A stretch of 64,000 nt of DNA from contig NZ_CP118610.1 of NCBI RefSeq assembly GCF_028993555.1, positions 3,591,001 through 3,655,000 on the forward strand, read 5' to 3'. The DNA is from Ensifer adhaerens. GTDB lineage: Bacteria > Pseudomonadota > Alphaproteobacteria > Rhizobiales > Rhizobiaceae. A program made the translations under genes and the position numbers. Positions 9,210-17,996 of the stretch are shown piece by piece. Below the pieces are notes generated by a model, which did not search any database, was not told where the DNA came from, and saw nothing but the letters and a program-made list of their open reading frames with translations. Position 1 is the stretch's first letter. Each line of letters opens with the position of its first letter.

Positions 9210-10520
9210 GTGCCTCACTCCACCAACGCTCCCGCCCGCGACCGCCTGGAACAGATCCTGAGCCGGCTCAACGACCGCCGGCACGAAGAGAAAGCCTTCG
9301 TGCGCCTCTATGCGGAAACTGCCCGTGCGGAAGCCGATGCTGCAGACCGCCGCCGACGGGACGGCGCCAGCCTCGGTCCGCTCGACGGCAAGATCGTTTC
9401 GATCAAGGACCTCTTTGACGTCGCAGGCGAACCCACGCTTGCCGGCTCCATCATCCGCCGCAGCGCCGCGCTTGCCGAGAAAGATGCCCTCGTCGTCCAG
9501 CGGTTGCGCGAAGCCGGCGCGGTCATCATCGGCAAGACCCATATGACCGAATTCGCCTTCACGGCCGTCGGCCTCAATCCGCACTATCCGGTGCCCGGCA
9601 ACGCCACCGACCAGCGCCTCATCCCCGGCGGTTCTTCTTCCGGTGCTGGGGTTTCAGCGGCCGAAGGCACCTGCGACATCGCCATCGGTTCCGACACCGG
9701 CGGCTCCATACGCATCCCCGCGGCGCTGAACGGCATCGTCGGCTTCAAGCCGACCGCCAGCCGCATTCCTCTCGATGGCGCCTTCCCGCTGTCGCCGAGC
9801 CTCGATTCGGTCGGCCCCCTCGCCCGCACCGTTACCGATTGTTTCTTTGCCGACACCGTGATGGCCGGCGAGCAACCGATGCCCCTTGTCGCGCGCCCGA
9901 TTGCAGGCCTTCGCATTGGCATCCCTCGGGGAAGGCTGCTCGAAGAGCTTTCACCCGAGATCGCCGACGCCTTCACGGCAAGCCTCGACCGGCTCGCCAG
10001 ATCGGGCGCCGAGATCGTCGACTGCACGTTCGACGATTTGATCCAAGGGCTCCGCGAGGCAACGAAGATCGGGTCGATCGCCGGCCTGGAAGCAAGCCGC
10101 GTTCATGCCGACTGGCTCGGCGACGAGGCAGCCCCGGTCGATGACAGGGTCAAGGCGCCGTTGCGGCGCCGTCTCGTCGTGCCGGATGCCGCCGTCGCTG
10201 CCCTGTTGGAAACACGGCGCGCGCTTGCCGCTGCAATGGACGAACGAATTTCGGGCTACGATCTCATCGCCCTCCCGACAACGCCGATCGCCGCCGTGCC
10301 GATCGCCAGCGTGGAGGCCGACGAAGCCGAATACGACCGGGTCGAAGGCCTGCTTCTGCGCAACTGTCAGGTCGCCAACCAGTTTGACCTCAACGCCATC
10401 ACGTTGCCGATGCCGGGCCTCACGCGCCCGGCCGGCTTGATGCTGATGGGCAGGAATGGCACCGATGCGCGCGTGCTGGCGGCGGCTCTCTCGGTGGAGG
10501 CGCTGCTGCGGAACGGCTGA
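9210..10520 (+). CDS. amidase (amidase signature family)
   Basis: A 436-residue amidase-signature hydrolase related to GatA and AtzF-type amidases. The Ser-cisSer-Lys triad is visible: Lys66 in SIKDLFDV, the cis-serine Ser143 in GGSSSGAG and the nucleophile Ser166 in GSDTGGSIRIPAA. It hydrolyses carboxamide bonds; the natural amide is unknown. I prefer GTG at 9210 (VPHSTNAPARDRL) because the residues encoded upstream look unlike the family, but the frame is open back to 9093 and no start has a convincing ribosome-binding site. No gatB or gatC is adjacent, which argues against a role in tRNA amidation. Confidence 0.85.
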   Translation: MPHSTNAPARDRLEQILSRLNDRRHEEKAFVRLYAETARAEADAADRRRRDGASLGPLDGKIVSIKDLFDVAGEPTLAGSIIRRSAALAEKDALVVQRLREAGAVIIGKTHMTEFAFTAVGLNPHYPVPGNATDQRLIPGGSSSGAGVSAAEGTCDIAIGSDTGGSIRIPAALNGIVGFKPTASRIPLDGAFPLSPSLDSVGPLARTVTDCFFADTVMAGEQPMPLVARPIAGLRIGIPRGRLLEELSPEIADAFTASLDRLARSGAEIVDCTFDDLIQGLREATKIGSIAGLEASRVHADWLGDEAAPVDDRVKAPLRRRLVVPDAAVAALLETRRALAAAMDERISGYDLIALPTTPIAAVPIASVEADEAEYDRVEGLLLRNCQVANQFDLNAITLPMPGLTRPAGLMLMGRNGTDARVLAAALSVEALLRNG

Positions 10521-10614
10521 CAGCGATCTGTCGTCGCCGCATTGCTGCTAGATTGTGAACCAACCGGGTCGGCGGGCAGGGATACCGCCCATCATGTCGG
10601 AGAAATGCACCCAC

Positions 10615-10776
10615 TCAGTGCATGGTCTCGCCGGCAATCTCGTCGCTCAAGATACGAAAGGCGTCTTCGAGCGCTGCAACCAGCGCATCGGTCAGCTCGT
10701 CGCCGTCATTGTTGGCGAGATAGAGGGCGACCATCGAATCGGATGGGTCGCGGTAGTGCTCGATTTCATTCGACAT
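10615..10776 (-). CDS. small acidic hypothetical protein
   Basis: A 53-residue acidic protein (MSNEIEHYRDPSDSMVALYL...), mostly predicted helix, with no recognised domain. An AAGGAC lies about seven bases before the ATG at 10776, and codon use looks like the surrounding genes. A second in-frame ATG lies at 10791. I regard it as a probable real small gene of unknown role; it sits alone between the amidase and the envelope-stress island. Confidence 0.55.
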   Translation of the reverse strand: MSNEIEHYRDPSDSMVALYLANNDGDELTDALVAALEDAFRILSDEIAGETMH

Positions 10777-11019
10777 ATCATTGTCCTTCATTCGCCGTGT
10801 CACATCCCGGCCATTGAAGTGACGATAGGCGAAGGGACTTGCGTAAAGCTGGATGCATGATGCCCGACGAAGGGCACTCTGCACGCAGCATTGCGTTATT
10901 CTCCATGCGCTCCCTAACCGGATCGACCGACAAAGGATAGAGGATAGCGACCTATTTCGCTCGCGCCGGGCGCGCGAGCGCGCTAGAGCATGTCGCGGAC
11001 GAATGACGCGGGAATGAGC

Positions 11020-11529
11020 ATGTCGAAGAAAATCAAGCGCGATGAAACCGGTGACGCGCAGCGCCTGAAGCTCGATTTCCCAGACATCCATGCGGATCTC
11101 ATGGCCGGTCGCATCCCGTCACTGCGCAAGGCGCTTGTCGCGGCAGGGCTCAAGGACGAGCGCACCCGTCTCGACAAGCTCAAGAATTCCTGGGCCAAGG
11201 CAAACCCCGCCGAGCGTGAGGCTTTCCTGAAGTGGCTGAGCAGCAATGGCGCCGTGGAACCGGCTGCCCCACAAGCTGAAACCGACCCGCCAATCGTCGC
11301 GCACCAAGTCGCGGCGATTGCCAGCGGTCGCTATCTGCTTCCCGAAACGATCGCCGAAATCCGCACCATCATGAATCGCCGCCGGATGCGGGCGAACGAC
11401 ATCATGGCCGAGATGGGTTTCGCAGGCGACGACATGTCCCTCACCCGCGCCTTGTCCAAAGGGGCGAGCCTTCGACTGTCGGTCATCGCCGCGCTGGAAA
11501 GCTGGCTCCGCAGCAACGCCGCGGGTTGA
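11020..11529 (+). CDS. conserved hypothetical protein
   Basis: A 169-residue basic protein I cannot assign. The N-terminal half is rich in charged helices (KNSWAKANPAEREAFLKWL) and the C-terminal half (IMNRRRMRANDIMAEMGFAGD ... LSVIAALESWL) looks like a helix-turn-helix-type bundle, so nucleic-acid binding is possible but unproven. Three in-frame ATGs occur (10990, 11014, 11020); 11020 has GGGA six bases upstream. It lies 160 bases before the TnpB/PspA-like gene in the same direction and might be part of the same unit. Confidence 0.65.
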   Translation: MSKKIKRDETGDAQRLKLDFPDIHADLMAGRIPSLRKALVAAGLKDERTRLDKLKNSWAKANPAEREAFLKWLSSNGAVEPAAPQAETDPPIVAHQVAAIASGRYLLPETIAEIRTIMNRRRMRANDIMAEMGFAGDDMSLTRALSKGASLRLSVIAALESWLRSNAAG

Positions 11530-11689
11530 GCCGACCGGGCGATTTCAGGTCTTCGGCGTCACCTTTCTCTCCTGGTTCCGACGCGCTTTGCGCGCGTAGC
11601 GGTCGCTATCGCGTTCAATGCGGAAAAATTGCAACCTAAAACTGAGCCGCTCCTTGAAAGCACAAAAGCGGTGCTTTATGTAATTGTCC

Positions 11690-12823
11690 ATGGCTCAGAG
11701 CAACCACACGTCGATCTTGTGCTACGATCTCGCGCCGGACGAGGAGGCCAGACACGCGCTCGAGGAAACCTTCGTTGCCTACGCCAACATGCTGGCGATG
11801 CTCGATGAACTGGCCGGTGAAAAGGCCGGCGCCAACCTCGTGACGCTGCACGAGCTTGCCTACGAGACAGTCCGGGAGCGCACCGGACTTCCGGCGCGCA
11901 TGGTCACGCTGGGACTGCGCGACTTCGCGGCGAACCGGGGACAGGCGGCCAGCGCCGGAAGGCTGCCGCTGGACGACAAGCTTTTTGCCATCAAGGGACC
12001 GTCGGATCTGACCGTCGCCACCGTGCGCGGTCGCGTCGCGATCCCCTACGACGTCGCCGGTTATTCCCCCGGCACCTTGAATATCTTCGCCGCCCAGCTC
12101 GTTGCACAGGACGGCGGCTATCAGATCCACATCGGCGTCACCACGCATTCCGACCGAACGGAGAAGAAAATGATGACGAATGAAGGCATCCTATCCCGCA
12201 TGGGCCGCTTGATCGCCGGCCTCGCCAACGCCGCCGTCGACAAGGCGGAAGGCAGCAACAAGATCGTGATCGTCGAGCAGGCGCTTCGCGAAATCGACGC
12301 GGCCGCCGAAGAGGCCCGGGTCGATATCGGCCAGGCACGCGCCGAGGAGTACCGCATTCTTAGCCGCCGCGACGAAATCGGCGCCGATCTCGAAAAGCTG
12401 GACGAAAAGATCCGGACCGCGATCTCGGCCGCTCGGGAGGATCTCGCCAAGGCCGGTGTCGCGCGCCAGATCGATCTGGAATCGCAGCTTGCGGCTCTGG
12501 ACAAGGCGCTGGCCGGCGCCCGCACCGATCTCGAAGAGGGCCAGCAGGCGCTGCAGGCGGTCCTTGCCACCCGCCGCGAAGCCGAAGCGCGGCTCGCCGA
12601 TCTCAAGCGCAGCATCGCCCAGTTCCCCGACAGCAAAGCTGCAGGCCTGACAAAGGCCAGCCCAGTGGACGGTGCGGCCCGTGCCGCCGCCGCCGTCTCC
12701 CGCGCGACGGGAGTCCCAGGCGGAGATCACAGCAACAGCGCCGAACTGGATGAGCTCGATCGCCTGCATCGCGACAGGGCAATCGAAGCAAGGCTGGCCG
12801 CGCTCAAGGCAAGGCAGCACTAA
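11690..12823 (+). CDS. TnpB-N-terminal-like / PspA-IM30 fusion protein
   Basis: A 377-residue two-part protein. Residues about 162-330 are a PspA/IM30 coiled coil (ILSRMGRLIAGLANAAVDKAE, then long heptad helices), the family that binds and repairs stressed inner membrane. Residues 1-152 are unlike PspA: they follow the N-terminal region of IS605 OrfB/TnpB, with the helix LHELAYETVRERTGLPAR (53-70), then DDKLFAI (95-101), VRGRVAIPY (112-120) and AQLVAQDGGYQIHI (135-148), stopping just where TnpB would enter its RuvC nuclease. No RuvC or zinc-ribbon residues follow. The junction is at residue 161, where an internal ATG has its own Shine-Dalgarno. The YqiJ-like gene starts six bases after the stop. 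The PspA call is firm; the TnpB resemblance is my inference from pattern. Confidence 0.8.
   Translation: MAQSNHTSILCYDLAPDEEARHALEETFVAYANMLAMLDELAGEKAGANLVTLHELAYETVRERTGLPARMVTLGLRDFAANRGQAASAGRLPLDDKLFAIKGPSDLTVATVRGRVAIPYDVAGYSPGTLNIFAAQLVAQDGGYQIHIGVTTHSDRTEKKMMTNEGILSRMGRLIAGLANAAVDKAEGSNKIVIVEQALREIDAAAEEARVDIGQARAEEYRILSRRDEIGADLEKLDEKIRTAISAAREDLAKAGVARQIDLESQLAALDKALAGARTDLEEGQQALQAVLATRREAEARLADLKRSIAQFPDSKAAGLTKASPVDGAARAAAAVSRATGVPGGDHSNSAELDELDRLHRDRAIEARLAALKARQH
12160..12172 (+). promoter_or_regulatory. internal Shine-Dalgarno and ATG at the PspA domain
   Basis: GGAG at 12160-12163, a six-base spacer, then ATG at 12170 with a second ATG at 12173. This lies in frame inside the fusion gene exactly at the domain junction and would give a PspA-only protein of about 217 residues. 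Confidence 0.6.
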
Positions 12824-12828
12824 CGCCC

Positions 12829-13458
12829 ATGCTGTTCTTCCTCGCCCCGGAATCCCTGCCATTCGCGATTGCGGCGGTGATGCTGGCCGCGTTTACCGGC
12901 ATCGAGATCCTCTGCCTGCTGCTCGGCTTCTCGCTGGGCGAGGCGATCGACAAGGCCTGGCTGGACGACCACAACGCGCTGGGCGGACTGATGTCCTGGT
13001 TCAATGTCGGCGGCGTGCCGCTGCTTGTACTGCTGATGCTCTTCCTCGGCCTCTTCGCCATGACCGGTTTTGTCATTCAGGCGGTGGCAGGAGCCCTGTG
13101 GGCGCCGCTGCCGGCGCTTGCCGCGGCCCTGCCGGCATTCGCCTTCTCGCTCCCCGCAGTTCGTGTGTCGAGCCGGTGGGTGGCGAAGATCGTCCCGCGT
13201 GACGAAAGCTATGTCGTCGACCTCGGTGATTTCGTCGGCCGCAGCGGCGAAGTCACCGTCGGTCCGCTGGACCAGGGCCTGCCGGGGCGCATCCGCCTCA
13301 AGGATCGCCACGGCAACTGGCATGTGCTGCGGGCGAGGGCCGCCCGCAACGAGCAGCCGATCGCCATCGGCGCGCAGGTGCTGATCGTTGATCGCGCATC
13401 AGACATTTTTATCGCGATATCCGCGCCGTCGGACCTGCTGACGCCGCCAAACCCTTAA
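12829..13458 (+). CDS. YqiJ-like membrane protein with C-terminal OB-fold
   Basis: A 209-residue protein with three hydrophobic segments in the first 115 residues and a soluble C-terminal beta-rich domain (about 130-205, GRSGEVTVGPLDQGLPGRIRLKD...) that fits the OB-fold of YqiJ/NfeD-like proteins. In other bacteria such proteins are encoded next to flotillins and are thought to work with them in membrane microdomains; the flotillin gene follows by 21 bases here. Start ATG 12829 is six bases after the PspA fusion stop, so the three genes look like one operon. Confidence 0.8.
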   Translation: MLFFLAPESLPFAIAAVMLAAFTGIEILCLLLGFSLGEAIDKAWLDDHNALGGLMSWFNVGGVPLLVLLMLFLGLFAMTGFVIQAVAGALWAPLPALAAALPAFAFSLPAVRVSSRWVAKIVPRDESYVVDLGDFVGRSGEVTVGPLDQGLPGRIRLKDRHGNWHVLRARAARNEQPIAIGAQVLIVDRASDIFIAISAPSDLLTPPNP

Positions 13459-13479
13459 TCCTTCCTCATCGGAGCAACC

Positions 13480-15153
13480 ATGTTTTACGACCTCTTGGTG
13501 CCGGCCGGCATCGGCATTGTCCTGATCCTCGGCATCGGTTTTGTACTTGCATCGCTCTATACCCGCTCCAGCCGCGACGAGGCCTATGTGCGCACCGGTC
13601 TCGGCGGTCAGAAAGTGGTCCTCGACGGCGGCTCGATCGTGCTGCCGATCTTCCACTCGATCGCCCGCGTCAACCTGAAGACGCTGCGCCTCGAAGTCCG
13701 GCGCGGCGAAGGCGATGCGCTGATCACCAAGGACCGCATGCGCGTAGACATCGGCGCGGAATTCTATGTCCGGGTGAAGCCGGACGCATCCTCGATCGCG
13801 CTCGCAGCCCAGACGCTTGGCGACCGCACCAATGATGCCGAACAGTTGCGTGTTCTGATCGAGGCCAAGTTCGTCGATGGCTTGCGCTCGGTCGCCGCGA
13901 CGATGAGCCTCGACGCGCTGCAGGAGCAGCGCATGGATTTCGTCAAGGCGGTGCAGGAGGCGGTCGGCGCCGACCTGCAGTCGAACGGTCTCGAACTGGA
14001 ATCCGTTTCGCTCACCCGCCTGGACCAGACGGACATCAAGCACTTCAACGCCAACAACTTCTTCGACGCCCACGGCCTGGCGGCGCTGACGCGCATTACC
14101 GAGGGCCGCAAGAAGGAACGCAACGAGATCGTCCGCGACACCGAAGTCGCGATCGCCCAGAAGGATCTCGAAGCCCGCCAGCAGTCGCTGGCGATCGAGC
14201 GCACCAAGCGCGAGGCGGAACTGAACCAGGAACGCGACATCGCCAACAAGTCGGCCGCCACCCGCGCCGAAACCGCCCAACAGGAGCAGGCTGCCAAGCG
14301 CGCGGAAGAAGAAGCCCGCATTGCCACCGAACAGGCGATCGCCGAGCGCGAAGCCGCCGCCAAGCAGGTCCGTGAAAGCGCCAACATCGACGCGACCCGA
14401 TCCGTCCAGCAGCGTGATACCGAAGCCAAGCGCGACCTGCAGATCGTTTCCCAGGAAAGCGCGATTGCCGTCGCCAACAAGAGCCGCGAGGAATCGGAAG
14501 CCAAGGCCAAGGCCGAGAACGCCCGTGCGCTGGCGATCGCCGCGGAAGAAAAGGTTGAGACCGCAAAGGCCGTGGAAATTGCCGAACGCGAACGCCAGAT
14601 CGCCGTCATCGACGCCCGCAAGAACGCCGAAACCGAAGCAACGGCCGTGACCGTCGGCGCCGAAGCCGAAAAGCAGGCGGCCCTCGACCAGGCCGATGCG
14701 ATCAAGACGCTCGCCACCGCCGAAGCCGAAGCCGCCATCATCAAGGCCAAGGGCGTGCTCGAAACCGGCAAGGCGGCGGCCGAAAGCGAAGCCCTGCTCA
14801 ACGACGCCCGCAACAAGCTGAGTTCGGCGATCATCGAATTCGAGATCCTGCGCGAACGCATCCGCATCATTCCCGAAGCGCTTGCCGAAGCGGTCAAGCC
14901 GATCGAGAAGATCTCGGATATCCGCATCTTCGACACGGGCGGCATGCTCGGCCGCGGCGCCGGCGGCGAAGGCGCCAAGAACGGCATCGGCCTCGGCGAC
15001 GGCCTGGCGGGCCAACTGCTCGCCTACCAGGCCAACAAACCGGTCCTCGACCAGTTGTTGAAGGAAGCCGGATTTAACGGCGAAAACGCCATCACCTCTC
15101 TGCTCGGCGACCTGCAGGCCCCGGCCCCCGTAGAGAAGGCACCGAAGAAGTAA
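13480..15153 (+). CDS. flotillin family protein (YqiK-like, SPFH/Band 7)
   Basis: A 557-residue flotillin. A single N-terminal membrane segment (about residues 3-24) is followed by the SPFH/Band 7 domain (about 40-210), then a very long Ala/Glu-rich coiled coil (about 215-430) and a C-terminal flotillin tail with a glycine-rich stretch near 485-505. Flotillins scaffold membrane microdomains. The neighbouring YqiJ-like and PspA genes make a membrane-maintenance role likely. TTCCTCATCGGAGCAACC precedes the ATG, with GGAG at good spacing. Confidence 0.9.
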   Translation: MFYDLLVPAGIGIVLILGIGFVLASLYTRSSRDEAYVRTGLGGQKVVLDGGSIVLPIFHSIARVNLKTLRLEVRRGEGDALITKDRMRVDIGAEFYVRVKPDASSIALAAQTLGDRTNDAEQLRVLIEAKFVDGLRSVAATMSLDALQEQRMDFVKAVQEAVGADLQSNGLELESVSLTRLDQTDIKHFNANNFFDAHGLAALTRITEGRKKERNEIVRDTEVAIAQKDLEARQQSLAIERTKREAELNQERDIANKSAATRAETAQQEQAAKRAEEEARIATEQAIAEREAAAKQVRESANIDATRSVQQRDTEAKRDLQIVSQESAIAVANKSREESEAKAKAENARALAIAAEEKVETAKAVEIAERERQIAVIDARKNAETEATAVTVGAEAEKQAALDQADAIKTLATAEAEAAIIKAKGVLETGKAAAESEALLNDARNKLSSAIIEFEILRERIRIIPEALAEAVKPIEKISDIRIFDTGGMLGRGAGGEGAKNGIGLGDGLAGQLLAYQANKPVLDQLLKEAGFNGENAITSLLGDLQAPAPVEKAPKK

Positions 15154-15595
15154 GGCAAGACTGACGCGATCCCTGGCCCCTTGCGGGGCCGGGGACCAAC
15201 TGGTGAGCACCATCACCGGACCGGTACCGTCAACGGGGCGTCGGCGCGGCATCGGCCCTGCGACAGGCATTGCCCGACCGGCGAAACCGGCGCAACGAGC
15301 GGAACGTCCGCCGCCTTGGCTCCCGCTTCTGCAAATATGTAATCGGCTGGTCGAAACACGAGCGCACTTTGGCGGGTGTTGCACGCGTTCAACTTCGCTA
15401 GTTCCGCAAGTTGCCGAGAACTGGGCAAATACATCCACAAGTGCTAATATTTTCGCGCCGAGGGTTCCAGACGACCCGGTCTCGCGGACGATATTCATTT
15501 AAACGCGAATTGCTTGCAGCCAATTGCCGCGCCGTCGGACGACCGCTCCATGAGTGCTGTCGATGTCCGACGACATCAACGTGGAGGAAAAGCCA
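15154..15595 (+). other. 442-base intergenic region with a GC hairpin
   Basis: No convincing gene. A hairpin GGCCCC-TTGC-GGGGCC at 15175-15190 lies just past the flotillin stop but has no T-run, so it is at best a weak terminator. A short open frame at 15203-15502 has no family resemblance and no ribosome-binding site. The A/T-richer stretch near 15420-15510 may hold the promoter of the DUF937 gene. Confidence 0.5.
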
Positions 15596-16702
15596 ATGGC
15601 CAGCAATCTTGTTTCCTACATCGCGCAGATGCTTACCCCTGACATGATCGCACGCATCGCTTCAGCGCTCGGGCTGGATAGCAGCAAGGTGCAAGGCGCC
15701 GTCAGCGCTGCCATTCCCGCGGTGCTGGCGGGACTGTCCGGCGTTGCGACGCAACCAGGCGGAGCGCAAAAGATAGCCGTTACTGCCAGGCAAAGCGGCG
15801 GATCGCTCGACAACCTCATCGGAATGCTCTCGGGCGGCGATCAGACAACGCTTGCCCAGAATGGGTCGCAGATCATTTCGTCACTCTTCGGGGCCAAGAA
15901 TGGCGGTGCGCTTGCGAGCGCGATCGGCGGGGTCTCCGGCATGGACCAGCGGGCGAGCGGTTCGCTCCTGGCGACGCTTGCTCCCCTCGTCCTGGGTGGC
16001 CTTGCCCGGCAGAGCGGCGGGGATCTTAGCGCCAATGGCATCGCCGGACTGCTCGCGAGCCAGAAGGACAACATCGCGGCCGCACTGCCCCCCGGTGCAA
16101 GAGAGCTGCTTGGCGGAACGGGTCTGCTCAGCGCACTTGGCGCTTCGGCGCAGACGGCCGCGACCTCGGCAAGCCAGGCCGCCGGTAGCGCCGCTGCAGC
16201 GGCGTCGTCCGTCGGTGCAGCCGGTCAACGTGCAGCCGCCGCTGCGGCTCCGTCCGGGTCGCGCAGCTGGCTCTATTGGGTGATTGCCGTGCTCGCGCTT
16301 GCAGCCGTGCTCTTCTATCTGTTCGGCAGGCCGAGTGGAGAGGTTGCGCCGCAGGCTGGCACGGCGGGGCCGAGCTTGACGGTCGGCGGGATCGACATCG
16401 GCCAGCAAGTCAAGGACAGCATGGCCAGCCTGCAGACAACGCTGACCGGTATCACTGACGCCGCCTCGGCCACGGCGGCCCTGCCGAAGCTTGAGGAGGT
16501 CGCAAGCGGGCTCGACAAGGTCAGCGGCGCGGCCGGGCAAATGTCGGCCGAACAGAAGGCAGCCCTTTCGGCTTTGGTCGGACCGATGATGTCGCAACTC
16601 AATGGTTTGTTCGACAAGGTTTTGGCCATTCCCGGCGTTTCCGACATTCTGAAGCCCGCGATCGACACGTTGAAGGCCAAGCTCGCCGCCTTGTCTGCCT
16701 GA
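15596..16702 (+). CDS. DUF937 domain protein with one transmembrane segment
   Basis: A 368-residue protein. Residues about 1-165 form a DUF937 (YidB-related) domain rich in Gly, Ala and Ser with repeated GLAR/GLLAS-like helices. An Ala/Ser linker leads to a single membrane helix (SWLYWVIAVLALAAVLFYLF, about residues 223-242), and the C-terminal part is helical. The domain has no known reaction. A GGAGG at 15583-15587 supports the ATG at 15596. It lies downstream of the flotillin in the same direction and so may belong to the same envelope-stress set. Confidence 0.8.
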   Translation: MASNLVSYIAQMLTPDMIARIASALGLDSSKVQGAVSAAIPAVLAGLSGVATQPGGAQKIAVTARQSGGSLDNLIGMLSGGDQTTLAQNGSQIISSLFGAKNGGALASAIGGVSGMDQRASGSLLATLAPLVLGGLARQSGGDLSANGIAGLLASQKDNIAAALPPGARELLGGTGLLSALGASAQTAATSASQAAGSAAAAASSVGAAGQRAAAAAAPSGSRSWLYWVIAVLALAAVLFYLFGRPSGEVAPQAGTAGPSLTVGGIDIGQQVKDSMASLQTTLTGITDAASATAALPKLEEVASGLDKVSGAAGQMSAEQKAALSALVGPMMSQLNGLFDKVLAIPGVSDILKPAIDTLKAKLAALSA

Positions 16703-16807
16703 TCGGAGACAGCCGCGAGAAGCCATATCCATCGCCGCCGGCCCGGCGAGCATCGCGTGGACCGGCGGCAATTGTCATGGACGAAAGAGAACGAAGGAGG
16801 GTCAGCC

Positions 16808-17305
16808 ATGGCTGACAAATCGACATTCACCGCAGACGAATGGACGTTGCTGCTGGAGAGCGTGATGATGGCCGGCATTGCCATGACCGCGGCAGAACCG
16901 AGCGGCCTCTGGGGCATGATGAAGGAAGGCATCGCCAACAGCAGCGCGCTTCTGCAGGCAAAGACGGATGCGGCGGCAAGCCCGCTCGTCAAGGCGCTGG
17001 TCGCCGACTTCGAGACCTCGGAAGGGCGGACCGCCGCGCGCGACGGACTGCAGGCAAAACTCAAGGGTGCCAAGGCGGCGGACATGAAGGCCAGATGCAT
17101 CGAAACGTTGCAACAGGCCCGAACGGTAGTCGAGACCAAGGCGCCGGGCGATGTTACGGCCTTCAGCGCATGGCTGTACCAGATCAGCCAGAAGGTTGCG
17201 GAAGCCGCCAAGGAAGGTGGTTTTCTGGGCTTCGGCGGCGTCGCCGTCAGCGACGCGGAGAAGGCCACCTTGTCGGAGATTTCCGCAGCGCTGAAGGTCG
17301 CCTAG
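16808..17305 (+). CDS. conserved hypothetical helical protein
   Basis: A 165-residue predicted helical protein (MADKSTFTADEWTLLLESVM...) with no domain I can name. The pattern FTADEW-LL and a later ISQKVAEAAKEGGFLGFGGV suggest a soluble four-helix arrangement. An AGGAGG seven bases before the ATG at 16808 gives strong translational support. It follows the DUF937 gene by about 105 bases in the same direction. Confidence 0.75.
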   Translation: MADKSTFTADEWTLLLESVMMAGIAMTAAEPSGLWGMMKEGIANSSALLQAKTDAAASPLVKALVADFETSEGRTAARDGLQAKLKGAKAADMKARCIETLQQARTVVETKAPGDVTAFSAWLYQISQKVAEAAKEGGFLGFGGVAVSDAEKATLSEISAALKVA

Positions 17306-17612
17306 AGACGCTGCACTTCACCGCGGAAACATGGCCCCAGCGTCAATCGGCCCGGCGACGCTCTCGCGCAATTCGCGCTGATGTCGCCGGGTATCGCTTG
17401 GAGAACCGCACCATAACTGAAATTGCAAACGATGGAGGCAACGTCGCGCCACGGCGGGGTAGGTCCGCCAGACGGCACCGGGTTGCCTCCTGGCGCAGCG
17501 CCAGACCTCGATCGCCATTTCCGGGCACGTGCCGGGATGCACAATACGCCCGGGCGGCCACCGCGAATTGCGGCCGTCTCGCAACATCACACTGTGAAGG
17601 AGAAGGGAAGCA
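17306..17612. other. intergenic region before tRNA-Ser
   Basis: About 300 bases with no gene I can support. Short open frames here lack starts with ribosome-binding sites and have no family resemblance. On the minus strand this is the region just downstream of the tRNA. Confidence 0.5.
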
Positions 17613-17702
<90 letters not shown>

Positions 17703-17996
17703 GCTTTGCTGGTCGGCGCTTGTCTAGCGCGGTCGGGTTCATAGCGGCAGATTCGGGTGCTGGCAAGTGCCTGTTTGAAGAATATGTAACGGCATTGTTG
17801 CTTTCGCCTTGACACACACGCGCAAATCCTTGTAATCCGCGCAATGAAGTGGTGTGGCCCAGCCATCCCGCATCGGGTGTGATTTGCGCCCTTTCACCGG
17901 TGGATAACCTATAAGGTGTTCCACTCAACTGTCGACTGACAAAAAGACGGCCTTGTCTTCGGGCAGAGAGCCGGATCGAACATGAAAGGATAAAAA

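Noticed and set aside
11690..12169. An intact tnpB transposase or IS605 element
   Set aside because: Only the N-terminal region resembles TnpB; there is no RuvC domain, zinc ribbon, tnpA or element ends, so this is not a functional insertion sequence.
13399..15498. A 699-codon minus-strand frame opposite the flotillin gene
   Set aside because: Shadow of the Ala/Glu-rich coiled coil of the flotillin; the Gly/Phe/Leu composition is that expected of the complementary frame.
15203..15502. A 99-codon plus-strand frame after the flotillin gene
   Set aside because: No ribosome-binding site, low-complexity Arg/Pro/Thr composition, no resemblance to a family.
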